The notes beneath the pieces are model-generated. The model did no database searches and was not told where the DNA came from. It saw nothing but the letters and a program-made list of their open reading frames with translations. From Candidatus Enterocloster excrementipullorum (GTDB lineage: Bacteria > Bacillota > Clostridia > Lachnospirales > Lachnospiraceae): 64,000 nt of DNA. The stretch is from assembly GCA_019119575.1 (NCBI GenBank), contig DWWT01000008.1, forward strand, positions 1 through 64,000, given 5' to 3'. The position numbers and the translations under genes were made by a program. This document shows, piece by piece, positions 62,581 through 64,000 of the stretch; the first letter of the stretch is position 1, and each line of letters begins with the position of its first letter.

Positions 62581-63981
62581 TTACTGGTACAGCAGCTGCC
62601 CTTCCTCCACCAGGGATGCGTCCAGGACAATATGGTCATAAACGGAAAGGCCATAGTCCATATTTCGGCGCACCGTATAATATTCGCTGTTGGAGTCCAG
62701 TATTTCAATCTGCTTAAAAACCGTGTATCCCCGGTTAATATTGTAAACACCCTTCAGGGACCCGGTGGGCCCAATCTGGTACCGCTCGGAGGATTCCGGC
62801 TTGACAATATAGTCGCCGGCCTTAAAGCCCTCCTCCTCGTCCGTGTCGATATAGTAATATTCCTCGTCCGCGTAGTAGATGGTTGTGGGAACAAAGACCA
62901 CCGAGGTTCCGTTCTCATCGTAAACTTCCTTCAGGAAGCCTGTATCCGAAGAATCTCCGCCCTGTTCCAGATACTCCAGAGGAATCAGGAAGAAGTTTTT
63001 CTCTGTCACTGCGCTTATGGGAATCTTGAGTCCGTCTGCCTGATCCACCTTTATTTCAAATTCTACAAAGCGGTCCGAGATAAATTCTACCATATATTTG
63101 GTCAGATCCAGCTTTCCGTAGGAACCGCCGTCCGCTCCCGTAATAATGGAGAAGGGACAGGAAAGCTCCAGGGAGGCGTCCCGAAAAGCGATCTGCAGGG
63201 ATGTCTCTTGGCCGAACAGTTCCCGATCCTCATCCGTCAGAGGGAAAAGAATGGACCAGTTTTCTGATGTGACAATCTTGTAGGCAGGGGAACCGCTCTC
63301 GATCAGATCACCGGATTTCCGGCGGGTTCTTGAATAAGCAGTCTGATCAAAACTTGCCGCCTCCACGCTCTCCGGCTGCATGGCCTCATACGAATCAAAG
63401 GAATAGGAAACCACGCCGGACACATCCGAGCGCACCTGCTGAAACACCGCACCTGCCTCCTGGGCCAGCTCGTCCAGCTGATCCATGGCACTGAAGCTGG
63501 AATATTCCATCACCGCGGATTCAAGGGAGTAGCGGTAATCATAGATGCGGCCGAAATTTTCATCGTCCAAAGCCATCACCATGGAGGTAAGCTGGGAGCG
63601 AAGATCCCGCAGACTTTCATCGGAAAGCGTCTGCCCCTCCTGCGCGTTCTCTTTTAGCAATGTATCCAGGGTTCCGGACTCATCCAGCGTGTAGATGCGG
63701 CTTCCCACCGAAGCGCGCTTTCCCTCCGGAAGGTAGTAATTGATGTAGCCGGACTGCTCTGCGGTCCGCACTTGCTCCTGCCGGAGAATAAGTCCCGTAT
63801 ACATCCGGGTATTCACGATTCCTCCGTCCACCACCTCATAAAACTGGATTTTTTCCCGGTTTAAATATGTGGTAGCGCTGAACATAAGGTAGATAAAGAT
63901 GATGGCAAAAATAATCATGCCCACGTTGATATTTAACGGGCGCCGGTAACGGATTATTTTTTTGTTCTTCTTTTTCGCCAT
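62581..63981 (-). CDS. HlyD-like membrane protein of the sepF-yggS cluster
   Basis: A 466-residue protein with a basic N-terminus, one membrane helix (VGMIIFAIIFIYLMFSATTY) and an extracytoplasmic part of beta-barrel/lipoyl type (EVVDGGIVNTRMYTGLILRQ, LPEGKRASVGSRIYTLDESG), a helical hairpin, and a C-terminal RYQIGPTGSLKGVYNINRGY. This matches HlyD-family adaptor-like proteins that Clostridia keep upstream of yggS and sepF, with a likely role in division or wall assembly rather than export. The gene upstream lies outside the window. Confidence 0.85.
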   Translation of the reverse strand: MAKKKNKKIIRYRRPLNINVGMIIFAIIFIYLMFSATTYLNREKIQFYEVVDGGIVNTRMYTGLILRQEQVRTAEQSGYINYYLPEGKRASVGSRIYTLDESGTLDTLLKENAQEGQTLSDESLRDLRSQLTSMVMALDDENFGRIYDYRYSLESAVMEYSSFSAMDQLDELAQEAGAVFQQVRSDVSGVVSYSFDSYEAMQPESVEAASFDQTAYSRTRRKSGDLIESGSPAYKIVTSENWSILFPLTDEDRELFGQETSLQIAFRDASLELSCPFSIITGADGGSYGKLDLTKYMVEFISDRFVEFEIKVDQADGLKIPISAVTEKNFFLIPLEYLEQGGDSSDTGFLKEVYDENGTSVVFVPTTIYYADEEYYYIDTDEEEGFKAGDYIVKPESSERYQIGPTGSLKGVYNINRGYTVFKQIEILDSNSEYYTVRRNMDYGLSVYDHIVLDASLVEEGQLLYQ

Positions 63982-64000
63982 TCCGCAAAACCGCCTTCTC

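Overview
The window looks like part of a chromosome of an anaerobic Bacillota, most likely a Lachnospiraceae-type Clostridia. The signs are the block of two radical-SAM-related genes, ribonuclease G, rplU-prp-rpmA-obgE-yhbY-nadD-yqeK-rsfS, a DUF3793 gene with a flavodoxin, a glmS ribozyme, a lexA/yneA-like divergent pair with GAAC-N4-GTTC boxes, and strong Gram-positive ribosome binding sites. No tRNA or rRNA gene was seen.

The left third (1-12 kb) is accessory. A tyrosine integrase is followed by a CRISPR array whose repeats end in ACGAGAAC, the tag of type III-A crRNAs. Then come cas1, cas2 and a Csm6-like CARF-HEPN ribonuclease, with no Cas10/Csm effector gene in view. Next is a sugar module: a GntR/LacI-type regulator and an iron-type alcohol dehydrogenase on the minus strand, and a fructose-family PTS (IIA, IIB, IIC), a class II aldolase and a ManA-type isomerase on the plus strand. 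Two divergent promoters each carry a copy of a short palindrome.

From 12 to 31 kb the window is a redox and stress region full of broken genes. Intact genes include an exported esterase, two exported flavodoxins, several FMN reductases, an aldo/keto reductase with a ferredoxin-like tail, Lon protease, a flavin reductase, a TetR/VanX-like pair and a type II toxin-antitoxin pair. Between them lie at least seven scarred loci: a lipoprotein/dihydrofolate-reductase chimera, a hydrolase that lost its nucleophile elbow, and truncated SDR, flavodoxin, metal-ATPase, AAA-nuclease and aldo/keto reductase genes. Right after lon sits a complete type III toxin-antitoxin locus of the CptIN kind: a consensus promoter, two 45-nt repeats with a covarying stem, a leaky terminator and a ToxN/CptN-like endoribonuclease gene.

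From 31.8 to 46 kb the order is conserved housekeeping: radical SAM proteins, RNase G, Trk potassium uptake, ribosomal proteins L21 and L27 with the Prp protease, ObgE, NAD synthesis, ribosome silencing, LexA and an SOS-controlled LysM protein. From 46 to 64 kb there are a LysR regulator beside a cupin/OppA chimera, a Xer-like recombinase, a divergent HPr, a TtcA-like tRNA thiolase, envelope genes (LCP ligase, NlpC/P60 hydrolase), the glmS ribozyme and glmS, and a minus-strand run of rluD, lspA, aroB, sepF, yggS and an HlyD-like adaptor.

All functional calls rest on reading motifs by eye; no database search was run.
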